Made by a program: the position numbers and the translations under genes. From positions 2,026,501 through 2,090,500 of the forward strand of contig JAPTOF010000009.1 in the NCBI GenBank assembly GCA_028554755.1: DNA of 64,000 bases, in the 5' to 3' direction. The notes under the pieces were generated by a model. It saw only the letters and a program-made list of their open reading frames with translations, had not been told where the DNA came from and ran no database searches. This DNA comes from Cordia subcordata (Eukaryota > Streptophyta > Magnoliopsida > Boraginales > Cordiaceae). Below are positions 44,409 through 54,462 of this stretch, one piece after another. Each line of letters starts with the position of its first letter. The first letter of the stretch is position 1.

Positions 44409-46052
44409 TGATGTGCTCGAATTTTACACCCGCAAGCGTACGGATTGTTTGTGGCATAGTGGATTCAAGTGTGGGTATCGTCTCCATAGGGAGGCTACCA
44501 AAGTTTGGTCTCTATGTGTTTCGGTGTCTAAAATTAGCCATGTGCATGTGTGTGTGTATTTTTGGTCTTTTTAAGATTAAAGGGAGCTTAAAATGATGGA
44601 AAATAAACCTAAACAATGGAGGAATTTAAGGTGCCAAGCTAAAGAATGGAGGTCTAACAATGTAGAAAGGGACCCAGGTTGATTGCGTTATAATTAGACA
44701 TGGGCTATAATAATAGATTAGGTCTATCTAAGGCTTGAGACTTCTATTGCCATTGTATTGATTGAGAGGTCTCTTAATCAATACTAATGGTTCAACCCAT
44801 TAGCTAGATTTAAAGCTAAGGGCCAACCCCTCCTAGCCTATGCAATTCGTGCTTAAAACTTATCCTCTTAGTTGGGTTTAAAGCCAATGAGTAGTACCTA
44901 AATAGTACGTGACATTAATGCTCTATTAACCAACACTAACGTGGGTGAGGAATACTCTAGTCTAGGTTAATTATCCTCTTGGCTGGGATTAATGCCAAGG
45001 ACTAGTACCTAAACTCGACTAAGCATAGCATGTAACCTATTAGTTAGATTTAAAGCTAAAGCCTACTATACTAAGCAAAGCTATGAATTAAGCACAATCA
45101 CATCACTCATGTAAGTAGATAAAAGCATATGAAGCACAAATAACACATGCAAGTTCACTTAGGTATTTTAACAAATACATAGACATGATTGATTTTCAAT
45201 ATATAGACATACAAAATCATGCCATAGATTTATGTAAACAAACATGTATTAAAAGCCAAGGATACACTCAAATCGTTTATTCATAGCCCTAATTTAATAT
45301 ACAACAATAAACACCCAAAGATTTAGCCTAATCTAGCAACATATTTAAAAGAAATAGAAAGAGAACAAGAAGAACTCCCCTAATTCTTACTTCCAAATCC
45401 TTACAAATCTTTCAAATCTTTGTTAAATGCTTCAATCTTAGCTTGGTATAAGATGTAGATGGTGTGTAGAGGTGTTTATTGAATGGGATTAGTGTTAGGG
45501 TGAAATGGGTTTGAGAGATTATTAGGTTCCTCCATAAAATGAGCAAAAAAGCCTTAAGTATAGCCTTTTCGCCGCTAAAATCGATCGTTGGGTCGGTCGC
45601 CCGGCCTAATTTTAAGTGAGTCTGGCCAAAATCGTGGAGCTATCTAGTCTAGGTTGGAAGCAGGCCAGTCGACCGGCCTTGGGATGAGAGGCGATTGGCT
45701 TTGTTTAGAAATGTCCAAATTTCACTCCTTGCATGCTCGATTTTGTTCAATTAATTCTTTCTTTATCCGGCGACCTCTTAATGCACTTTTCTTGCTTTCT
45801 TCTCACCCAAAACACCCTTGGCATTGCTCTATCATCAAATCATCATTAATTTGAGCTCAAGACCTTCTCCTAAAATGCATCTAAAACACGAAATTAGACA
45901 CTTAGTGTAGCATTTATGCATTTTAACACTTATATGCACAAATAGGACTAGAAGTGCACAAATGCAACTGTAAATGCACTCAATTATGCTTAAAACACCT
46001 TGGTAAGGGTATGAAAGCAATATATACAAAGATACACAAATCACACCCATCA
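44409..46052 (-). mobile_element. Solo LTR-gamma nested in LTR-gamma
   Basis: A 1,644-bp LTR with ends TGATGTG and CCCATCA is flanked by CCAAG (44404-44408) and CTAAG (46053-46057), a 5-bp duplication with one mismatch. Its sequence is homologous to the LTR it interrupts: CCAAGCTAAAGAATGGAGG inside corresponds to the outer sequence around the insertion. A CGGTCG/GCCGGTC-type cluster lies at about 45590-45680. There is no internal region. Confidence 0.88.
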
Positions 46053-46616
46053 CTAAGCAAAAGAGGGAAACCTAACAAGGAAGAAAAGGACCTAGGGTGA
46101 TTATGTTGCAACTAGACTCAGGCTTAGATAACAATTCAGTCAATCTATGGCTCGATTGCTCTCTTTGGTGTTAATTAACGTCCTTCTCAGGAGACTAACT
46201 TATTAGTATTATTTTAAACTAGAGATTAGACTTCTAGAGCATTAACTAGTGCTAGTGGGTAGCCTTTTAGTATTGTTTCAGACTAGAGGTATACTCCTAC
46301 CACACTAAGTCATCTATTAAGCATATTAATCAACACACATTAGCTGCAAATAGGGCTCATGCCGTTAGCATGGATTAAGGCTAAGGTGACACCACTGCTG
46401 ATAGCATTTAAGCATGAAATAACACATGCAACTTCACTTAGGCATTTTAACAAACACATAGACACATTTGATTATCAATGCATAGATATATTAATTCATG
46501 CCATTAATCAACATAAAGAAGCATGTATTAAAAGCCAAAGATACACACAAATCCTTTATTCGTAACCCTAATCTAATATACAACATCAATTAACCCCTGA
46601 TCTAACTTAATTACAA
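46053..46616 (-). mobile_element. LTR-gamma (outer copy), second part
   Basis: It continues the outer LTR, with GGACCTAGGGTGATTATGTT matching GGACCCAGGTTGATTGCGTT inside the nested copy. The ORF here is chance. It ends at the CACTA-2 insertion. Confidence 0.75.
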
Positions 46617-46629
46617 CACTACTAGAAAA

Positions 46630-47200
46630 CTGATCTATAGCGACCGAAAATTAACTAACGATAAAAATCAGTTGCTAAATTTCATTTTTGCGACTGACCT
46701 TGCGACTGACTACACAATCGGTCTATAAATATGTGGCCAAGAAATTAGCAACCAATTATCAGTCACTAAACCAGCATTTCGGTCGCTAAATATGTATCTA
46801 TATTGACAAATTTGCGACCGATAGAAAATTGGTCGCAAAATTGCAAATCGGGACCAAATTTAGCTACCGATTAGAAAATTGGTCACAAAATTACAAATCG
46901 GGACCAAATTTAGCTACCGATTTCAAATCGGTCGCTATTTCTTGGTCGTTAATTTATAGATTTAGCGACCGATTTAGCGACTGAAAAGTAATCAATCGCA
47001 AAATATATTAGCGACCGGATTTCGGTGGCTAATTTATAAGTGTGTGGTCGCTAAAATAAAAAAAACATAATTATGTCGAAAATTTAGTGACCGATTTTAA
47101 GTCGGTCGCTAAATATAGTTTGTAACCATTTTTGGCAACTGATTTTTTATTCGGTCACAAATTTTAGCGACCGATATAGATATCAGTCACTAATTTAAAA
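46630..47200. repeat. CACTA-2 left subterminal repeats
   Basis: More than fifteen copies of a core like TAGCGACCGATTT or its complement AAATCGGTCGCTA, several adjacent in opposite orientation. Such arrays bind transposase in En/Spm elements. Confidence 0.9.
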
Positions 47201-47259
47201 TTTTAAAAATAAAAGAAAAAGTATTAAAGTTTACACCCTTGATGCCACACGCATAATTT

Positions 47260-48255
47260 CTCAACTCTCTTCACACGCATGAGTCTTTAATCAATCATTC
47301 AAACCCTAGCTTCTCCTCCTCCATCTCTCGCCGCCACAACAGTACCGCTGAAGTTTGCCATATCTGCCATCAAATCTTTAAAAATACAGTTTCTTCCCAC
47401 TACACCTTTTCCCCAAACCTCTTCTTATCTCTCTCCCCACACGCCTTTTCTTCACACCAAAGCCAAACACAACATCTCATCTCTTTCTCTCTCTCTCTCT
47501 CTCTTTCGTGTGTTTGTTTATTTATGAAAGGTGAGTCATGCTAATTCGCACTGGTTCTCTTGGTTTTTTTTGCAAGATTTAGCTATGAAAGGCAGCAGAT
47601 CCAAGTCTGACTCTAGAACCTCTAACAAAAGGTGAGGTTTTCTTTTTGTTATTTTTTCTAAATTTTTATCTGTTAAGATCTTGTATTTATTTTCATTACA
47701 CGTTTGGATGAATTTTTTTTCTCTAATTAGCTTGCTGTGAAGAATAAAGCAGCCAAGACTCGCAAGCAGCTAAGGATCCTAACAATCCTATGAGGCATCT
47801 CAATGCCTTCTTCGTTTTCATGTACAAATCGCTCCTATATATATACATACATATATAGCATTTGTATTTAGCTTGTATATGTATGTTTACTATATTGATG
47901 TATTTTTTTGTGATTTTTCTGTCATAAAAAGGGACGAGTTTAGGAAGGAGTACAAAGCGAAGCATCCTAACAACAAATTTGTCTCCATTGTAAGCATTTA
48001 ATATTTTGATTCCTTCATATCCAAACATTTCTTTTAACTTTTTAAATAGAAAATCATTTTCTAATTTAAAGCTTTTTTCTTATTAATTTGATTATAATTT
48101 TTTCTGGTTAAATCGATTAATTAATTACTAAATTAATTATTAAACTTTTATCTGGTCAATATATATTAGGCTGATAGAGTAGAAGCCGAGGAGGAAGATT
48201 CGGACAAGTCAAAGTCAGAGGTTAACGATGAGATGACAAGGAGGGAAGCGGCAAG
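47260..48255 (+). pseudogene. Captured HMGB gene fragment in CACTA-2
   Basis: A CT-rich leader and a leader intron (donor after TATGAAAG near 47530, acceptor TTGCAAG near 47577) precede ATG at 47585. Exons read MKGSRSKSDSRTSNK (47585-47631), then after an intron AVKNKAAKTRK and, one frame over, AAKDPNNPM with NAFFVFM (47731-47820). Next come EFRKEYKAKHPNNKF (47932-47989) and EAEEEDSDKSKSEVNDE (48170-48255). This is the order of plant HMGB: basic tail, HMG box start, acidic tail. The HMG box core after VSIV is missing, and a one-base shift breaks the box. Exon-intron borders keep GT/AG, so capture was from genomic DNA. It cannot encode a complete HMG box. Confidence 0.8.
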
Positions 48256-48806
48256 GTAAATCTTAAGGAACTTTTATTGATTTTATGATTTATTTTTGAA
48301 TTTGGATCGAATAGTTCTTGGAATTTGACCTGTAATATGTGGAAATTTTGTGGTTTTCATAGTAATTTGCTAAAATTGTGGCTATGTTTGTTTGAGTTGT
48401 TGTCTCTTGGTTTGACATTATTAAAGGATTTTATTTTGAATATAAAGCTTTAATCTTTGTGAATTTAGAGAAATGTTTGAGATGTTGAATTTAATTATTG
48501 TTTGTTTATTGCTGGCTGGTTAAAGAAGTTAAATTACGATGTTGTCTCTTGGTCTTTACCTGGTAAAAAAAGATTTGATTTTTTGGATGTAAAACTCTCT
48601 TTTTATGAATTTAGACAACTTTAATAAATTTTTGCTTATTGAAGCTGAATAAAAAGTTAGATTTTGTTTCATGATCTGTCGGATTGAACTTGGTTGATTA
48701 TCTGGAGCTTAAATTTGTTAGTCTTTTCTATTGGTTTTACTTTTAGAGCTTAAATGGCTCAATTTGCTTGTATCAAGTGTATTACTAATCTTCTTATCTT
48801 TTGTAG

Positions 48807-48949
48807 AGAAGAATTGGTGAAAAAGAAAGAGCTATGGCTGGTCCTGATGATTCACATGTATCAGAGGATAAAACAAGGGATTTCATGAATGATTTGCTAA
48901 GTTTCAACGCTGAAAAATTGCAAAACAACATGAAAATCATTTATTATAG
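48807..48949 (+). pseudogene. Captured EMC6-like first exon in CACTA-2
   Basis: After an intron from the HMGB part an exon begins near 48807 and contains ATG at 48834. The ATG opens MAGPDDSHVSEDKTRDFMND, then LLSFNAEKLQNNMKIIYY, followed by a GT donor at 48950. This resembles the N-terminus of plant EMC6, a small subunit of the ER membrane protein complex, where the intron also follows the IYY block; I rely on memory of the family for this. The membrane-spanning part is absent. The HMGB-side reading frame entering this exon is not the EMC6 frame, so splicing would give a chimeric transcript but not a simple fusion protein. Confidence 0.55.
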
Positions 48950-49300
48950 GTTTTTTGGACTCCTTTTACATGTGATTTATATGATACTCTAAAACATATG
49001 AACGAAGTTGCTGGGAAACTTTGGTTATGCTTGAAATTTTGTCTATTCTACAGGTAGAAAAAGATGTTGCAAATCTCACTTGCATCTTGAGTGTACATAG
49101 TTTAGGCCTTGCTTATCTTTTTTCTTGGCTGGAGTTAGGTTTAGGCTACTTGATGTAGGCTCCTTCGCTCTGCCGCTTATATACATTATAAATATATATT
49201 TTTGGTGATGAGTAATAAAATTTTTGGGGAATTATCCCTCCTCTTTCACATTAAAAAATGTATTCTAGTTACATATTTATTGATTTATAGTAGTATACAT
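48950..49300 (+). other. CACTA-2 interior right of the captured exons
   Basis: AT-rich DNA with no recognisable exon. It may be intron of the EMC6-like gene followed by element DNA. Confidence 0.4.
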
Positions 49301-49329
49301 GAAATCGATTGATATTGACAGGTGGTTTG

Positions 49330-49750
49330 TGTTTAATAGTTGCTAGAATCAGTGACCGATTTAGTGTGGTTATTAAAATTAGCGACCGATTGTCGATCGC
49401 TAAAATAGCGACTGATTTAGGTTGGTCGTTAAAATTAGCGACCGCAATATCGGTCACTAAAATTAGCAACCGATTTTGGTCGGTCACTAAAATTAGCGAC
49501 CACAGTTTCGGTTGCTAATGTACATAAATTAGCGACCGATTCTATCTTTGGTAGCCCATGGTATTTAGCGACCAAAAAAATATGATTAGCAACCGATATA
49601 TCGGTAGCTAATTAGTGACCGATTTTGAAATCGGTCGCTAATTTTAATTTAGCGACCACTATATGCAGTCGCTAAATCGGTCGCTAATGCCGTTTAGCGA
49701 CCGATTTCGCAATTTAGCGACCGATTTTTGTGGTCACTAAAAGACAGTTT
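49330..49750. repeat. CACTA-2 right subterminal repeats
   Basis: Dense AGCGACCGATT/AATCGGTCGCT units, matching the left end. ORFs here are repeat artefacts. Confidence 0.9.
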
Positions 49751-49760
49751 TCTAGTAGTG

Positions 49761-49980
49761 CAAAGCATATTTACAAGAATAAGAAAAGGAATAAGAAACT
49801 CCCTTTCAAACCCTTGCTAAAATTAAAAGCAAAACCCTTCAATCTCTTGCTGCAAGCTTTAATCCTTGCTTGGTTTAGGGTGGGATGATAGTTTTGGGTG
49901 TTTGGTGAAGTGGGAAAAGGGTTAAGGTTTATATTCCTTTGAGCCTAACTTCGCTATTAACAATCCATGGTTAGGGCAGA
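49761..49980 (-). mobile_element. LTR-gamma (outer copy), third part
   Basis: AAGCATATTTACAAGAATAAG, AATCTCTTGCTGCAAGC and CTTGCTTGGTTTAGGGTGG correspond to the 45335-45480 part of the nested copy. The remaining portion of the LTR is missing, so it is truncated near 49980. Confidence 0.6.
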
Positions 49981-50330
49981 CAAATTTTGAAATCAAGCCT
50001 AACATGTTGGCTATGCTCCCTTTCTTTTATTAGAGGAGCAACGAGAGTCCCTCAGACCACATTACCAATTTTGTGGAAATGAGTTCTACCCTCCATGTCC
50101 CCAATGTGTCTCAAGAGGTCATTCATTAGAGAGGAAGAATTCCCTACATGTCGGCTCATTGTCTATGGATGGGTCTGGTCTAAAGGCCTTTTGCCTAAAA
50201 TGATCTTGGGCTTGCTGCCCACGGTGATCATGCGGTGGAATGGGATTTATACGAGGAACGGGAAGGATATGAGGATTATTTGGATCGGCCATCTTCTCAA
50301 GAAGATCTCCTAAATTCTTAAAGTGTTATG
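49981..50330 (+). pseudogene. Gypsy gag scrap
   Basis: In one frame from about 49993 it reads EIKPNMLAMLPFFY, then after a stop RSNESPSDHITNFVEMSSTL and HVPNVSQEVI. This is close to the gag opening of Athila/Tat-type elements (FEIKxxxxxM, SNESPxDHLxNFxEI). Beyond 50130 only scattered hydrophilic residues follow. It is short, in plus orientation and not continuous with the LTR beside it. Confidence 0.55.
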
Positions 50331-50607
50331 TAATCCTATTGGGTCCATGGTTAAATGGAATTAAAGGATTTCTAAGGGATTTCCTACCAAGCACGTAACA
50401 CTATCCTAACTCTGGCAACTTCAACCCTTGAAACTTCAACAATAACCTAAATCTACAGCAACAAAGCCATAAACCTAGAGAATCTACTACAATCAAAAAC
50501 AAAAGCTAAAGTAAACTGAACAAGCTAAACGAGCAAACTATGCTAAACACAGAAAATAAACACAAAAAGATCAAAGAAACTAAACACAAAGCAAGATAAA
50601 CAACTAC
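50331..50607. other. Gene-free stretch next to Copia D
   Basis: A-rich sequence with repeated AAACTAAACACAAA-like words. No coding content is seen. Confidence 0.5.
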
Positions 50608-50703
50608 TGTTGATCTTATTGGTTGAATTTGTTTTGATGGTGCCATAATTGCACCTTGTTAATTGCTCTCTGAATAATTGCACTTTGTAAATTGCTACCA
50701 TTA
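50608..50703 (+). mobile_element. Copia D LTR, first 96 bp
   Basis: It begins TGTTGATCTTATTGG and contains CCATAATTGCACC..TTAATTGCT, homologous to the reverse complement of the right end of the 17098-18808 LTR. The LTR is split by Copia C and resumes at 62611, reading on with TATCTTGTATATG. Confidence 0.75.
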
Positions 50704-52028
50704 TATAGGTGCAAATATCTTAAGAGGGAGGATGAATTAAGATATAATTACTAAATTTTATTTTTTAAAAATTCACAGAAAATCAATAATTTCTTCCAAG
50801 CAATATATCAAACACAATATAGTCAATTTAAACAAGTATAGAAATAAGAGTATAAGGAGATGAGAGACAAACGATTTAAGGTGGTTCAGCTAAGCCTGCG
50901 TCTACCGCCCAAGGAAGCTCCCCTTAAGACTTCAACAATCTTCACTATAATGCTTCTTCAAATCTTGGTGAAGCACAAACCAAGTTTATACACCTCTTTG
51001 AAGCCCAACTTCAACGAACCCAAGAGAACTTTTCTTTAGGATTTTCCCACACTTTACAAGCTTTAAAGAATTTGATATCACAAGATTTTAGCTCTCAAAT
51101 GTGTATATATTCAAGGAATAAGAAAAGATAGAATCTGAAATTTTCTTCAAGAAGAAGATATAGCAAATGAATAAGCTCTTGAAATCTCAAATATATTGGA
51201 AGAATGGGTCAAAAGCTTGATTGAATGATAATCACAATTTTGCACACTTCACTTGATGAATTAAATGTGTAGTGAGTGGGTATTTAAAGAGATTTGGGGG
51301 TTAGGGATTTGGTAGGTGAGGAAATGAGGAAAAAATAAGCCAGAACGGTAATAAATGGCTAGTGAATTTATTACAGCAGCCCGTTCAATCGGTCGACCAG
51401 CTGGATCGTCCGGCTTGCACTTAATCCTCTCTGACTAGGATGGACGCTTTAGCCGATCGACCGGCTAGGGGGTTTGACTTTTACCTTCATTCTCTGTTTT
51501 GGTGGGGCGACCCACCCAGGTCAGCCGGTCGACCGGCTGAAGGGTCCGGCCACTCCAAAAAGTGAAGTAAAGCCAAACTTTTGCAAAAAATATTTTAAGT
51601 GCAATTTTCACAACTCCAAATCATTTTGAAATATTTTGTAAATACATATTATGACTTGAAACACCCCAAAACACAATTTTAGTCAATGTGTGCATTCAAA
51701 CTCATTTGTGCCTATGTGAAATCAAATGTGCAAGAGTTAAAAAATTGTTTGATTAATGAATAAGAAAGTTTGAGCCAAACACATGTAATATTAAGGCATT
51801 TCACAAAAGAACAAGAAAAGAAAAGAACTCCCGGTACCCTTTATGATATCTCGTCTCCTCCTTATGCCTTCTTATCTTCTTGTTCTTCAAATAATGCGTT
51901 TTGCACATCTTTTTCCATATTTCAAAGCATCTTCTTGCATTTAAACACTTATTTTCCCAAGATGCTTTTAATCAAATAATGCATATAAATTTTCATCATC
52001 AAAACTAATAACAAATATTTAGCCAACA
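50704..52028 (-). repeat. Copia C 3' LTR
   Basis: Plus-strand ends are TATAGGTGC (TGTAGGTGC in the other LTR) and GCCAACA. TATA-like CTTTAAATA on the minus strand is at 51289-51281, with a CCGGTCGACC cluster upstream (51384-51545). Confidence 0.93.
51384..51545 (-). promoter_or_regulatory. Palindromic CCGGTCGACCGG cluster in the Copia C LTR
   Basis: Three copies lie here: ATCGGTCGACCAGC, GCCGATCGACCGGC and the perfect palindrome GCCGGTCGACCGGC (51524-51537). On the minus strand they sit about 100-260 bp before the TATA box. The equivalent 5' LTR region (61970-62120) keeps the same three sites with changes. Confidence 0.65.
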
Positions 52029-52043
52029 ATCTCCCCTTTTTTT
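52029..52043 (-). other. Copia C polypurine tract
   Basis: On the minus strand AAAAAAAGGGGAGAT abuts the 3' LTR. Confidence 0.9.
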
Positions 52044-52316
52044 ATGATGACAAATTTTCAAGATATGAGCAAAGGTGCTCCCCCAAAATATTTGCATTCC
52101 TTTTTGAAATAAAACATATTTGGGAAAATACTCCCCCTGTCAAATTTAACTCATGCATTTTTTGAAAGTAATAAAAAAGTCTCAAAATCAACTATCATGC
52201 AAATTAATCATCCAAATATGCTCATAAGTGTATCATCATATAATTATTCAACTAAGTGAGCTTATATTATGAGCTTATATCACTTTCACTTTATCAGCAA
52301 ATCATCATTAGTAGAT

Positions 52317-52454
52317 CAAATAGCCATTCATTATGCAAATCAAATAGCAATGTTAAATAGCAAATCGATTTCTCCATCTCCTTTTCAAATAGCCATTCAT
52401 CATGCAAATCAAATAGCAATGTTAAATAGCAAATCGACTTCTCCTTCTCCTTTT
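52317..52454. repeat. 69-bp tandem duplication in the Copia C 3' region
   Basis: Two adjacent copies of a 69-bp unit start CAAATAGCCATTCAT and end TCTCCTTTT, with a few differences. They lie in non-coding DNA between the accessory ORF and the polypurine tract. Confidence 0.9.
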
Positions 52455-52685
52455 CTTCTTTGCTCCCGTTCTTTTCTTGTTATTTCTCCCCCTTTTGACA
52501 TCATAAAAAAGTTTATAGGTAAGCAGGGAGAAAATGAAAGTTAAGATAGTGGAACAAAAACCATGCGATTTGTCAAAAAAGTAAAAGTAAACAAAACAAT
52601 ACGATTAGTCAAGAGATTTAAAAACAGCTAGAAGTGAACTAAAAATGTTTTCTAATGCTAAAAATGAGTTTTTGAATATAAAAAA

Positions 52686-54073
52686 TCAGGGTGCTTGATC
52701 ATGGTGATCTTTGAAGTATTCCTTCATGTCAGAACGCATACTGGCCACTTCCGAATCAATGTGTTCTCACCAGAGAGTAAGCTTATTCCACTGGTTCGTC
52801 ATTGTGGTTCTCATTTCTCCCATTCCTGTGTTTAATGCTTGCAGCTATAAAAGAATCTGAGCCAACATAGATGGGTCTTCTTGTTGACCCATTGAGCTAG
52901 ACCTTGTGCCTCATCGAATCTCTGCTCGGCGTTGCTCATCAATGTGCCCCTGTGCCCTTGATTCTCTCATCACTCGCCTTAGAGTAGCTTCCTTAGGATC
53001 TGCCTCTTCTTTAGAGGTACAAACAACCATGGGTATTGTCCTAGTATGCCTATGTCAACTTCTCCCTCAAGTTCTGGCCCTACATCTTCTTTTAATGTGA
53101 CGTCGATTTCCTCAAGTATATCATCAAGTTTTTGTGCATCAGGCCCATAGACAGGATCAGTGAACATAGTGCCCTTCTTAGTTCTACTCTTTATTACTGC
53201 CTGAGTACTTTGAGGTAAAATTTTGAAGGTTTCTCTATTGATAGCCTCCCCATTGTACCAGTAAATGCCCATGAAATTCATATATAACATGCCAAAGTTC
53301 CAGGCAAACTCTCTGTATGGAGCATTCGAAGAGATTCTAAAGTGTGAAAAGATATGCATCAAGGCCATACTATATCCAGGTGTAGTAGGTTTTCCTCCAC
53401 CCTTTCCACTAATACGTAGCATATGTTGAAGAATTAGGAAAGGCAAAGCTATCTTAGTTTTCTTCCTGAGGCTATGATAGATGTAAGCATTCATAACTGG
53501 GATTTTTCCATCATTAATGTTCCTAGGGAGAATTACTTCACTAATGATTTTAAAGGAAATTCTCATATTGTAATTAACATCCTTCAATAATGGAAGAATC
53601 AAATCTAGAGTCGTAGGTCTTACATCCTTCCACATATATTCTATAACTTCTCCCAGAATACCAGTCTTCTTGATTCCTTCCGGCCAACCTTGACTATTAT
53701 AATGTCCTTCTCCATTAACAGGTATATGAAAATTTTCCTTCAAGGTTTCCTCCTTAAGCACAAAATTTACTCCACACACAGTAGAAGTTAACTCAAGTTT
53801 TAGACTCCTACTATGTATTTCAAGATTCGCATAGAATTCTATCTCCAATTTATCTTGCACATCACAATGTAGATGCAAAAACATAAACCAATCATCAAAT
53901 AGTGACAGAACATCGGTGCTAGCAACATCTGAGTCAACGATATATTTACCGTACAATATTGATTGCTTCCTTTGAATCTTTGATACTGGAGGTGGTAGTG
54001 TTGGAGGAGATTGTGTTCTTGCCCTCTTCCCTTTTCTGCCACGTTCTTGGCCTCTAATCCTCAAATTCACCAT
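52686..54073 (-). pseudogene. Copia C accessory ORF after pol (plant-mobile-domain-like)
   Basis: An open frame of 364 codons starts MVNLRIRGQERGRKGKRART at 54073, a basic, nuclear-signal-like N-terminus. It goes through IEFYANLEIHSRSLKLELTS, TVCGVNFVLKEETLKENFHI and LPFLILQHMLRISGKGGG to PLKKRQILRKLL at 52979. A frameshift near 53005 hides the rest: RRVMRESRAQGHIDEQRRAE, a stop, SMLAQILLQLQALNTGMGEM, another stop and MRSDMKEYFKDHHDQAP ending at 52686. With these the length is about 462 codons, close to the 452 of Copia B. The central domain resembles the putative plant transposon protein family (PF20167-like), not an envelope: no signal peptide or membrane segment is visible. Its function is unknown. 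Confidence 0.72.
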
Positions 54074-54239
54074 GATTTTGCGTTGTTTTTGGAAGATTGA
54101 ATCGGTGAAAACTTATTTTTTGAAGTGGGTAATCAAGATATGGGAAGAATTTTGGAAAAACTTGGTTAAAAGTTGAAGAATTAAGAATGGGTTTGAGAGA
54201 ATTTTTGCCTAGGGTAAAAAATTTGGCAGATTTTGAGTG

Positions 54240-54390
54240 AATTTGGGGTTAAAACCCCCAATTTTAACCTTGTCCGCGTTCAGCCGGTCGACCGGCTAGG
54301 TTGACTTGTCGGATTAGAGAGCACAAAAAAGAAATTCCTTTTTACCGGACACCTTACAGCTTCAGTATGCCGGTCGACCGGCCAGGTCAG
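54240..54390 (-). promoter_or_regulatory. Palindrome cluster upstream of the Copia C accessory ORF
   Basis: Two perfect GCCGGTCGACCGGC palindromes (54283-54296, 54369-54382) lie between the RNase H end and the ORF start, 210-310 bp before its ATG. An AT-rich TTAAAA box (54246-54255) sits between. The arrangement copies the LTR promoter. Confidence 0.6.
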
Positions 54391-54462
54391 AAAGTACAAA
54401 AATGCGTATTTTTCTTGCCCAAGCCATAAAAACACATATGCATGTATTTCAACCACATTTTA

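Larger units (their letters stand above)
46617..49760 (+). mobile_element. CACTA transposon 2 with captured HMGB and EMC6-like exons
   Basis: Inverted ends CACTACTAGAAAACTG ... CAGTTTTCTAGTAGTG (16 bp perfect) are flanked by CAA (46614-46616, 49761-49763), the 3-bp CACTA duplication. Subterminal regions are dense in AGCGACCGATT-type units. The 3,144-bp element has no transposase. Its interior holds pieces of two plant genes with introns, so it is a Pack-CACTA element. Confidence 0.95.

Noticed and set aside
47585..48255. Functional HMGB host gene
   Set aside because: The exon for the core of the HMG box is missing, a frameshift breaks the remaining box, and the region is enclosed by CACTA ends.
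52979..54073. Copia C accessory ORF as a retroviral-like envelope
   Set aside because: No signal peptide, no transmembrane helix and a basic N-terminus. The layout fits plant transposon-associated proteins better.
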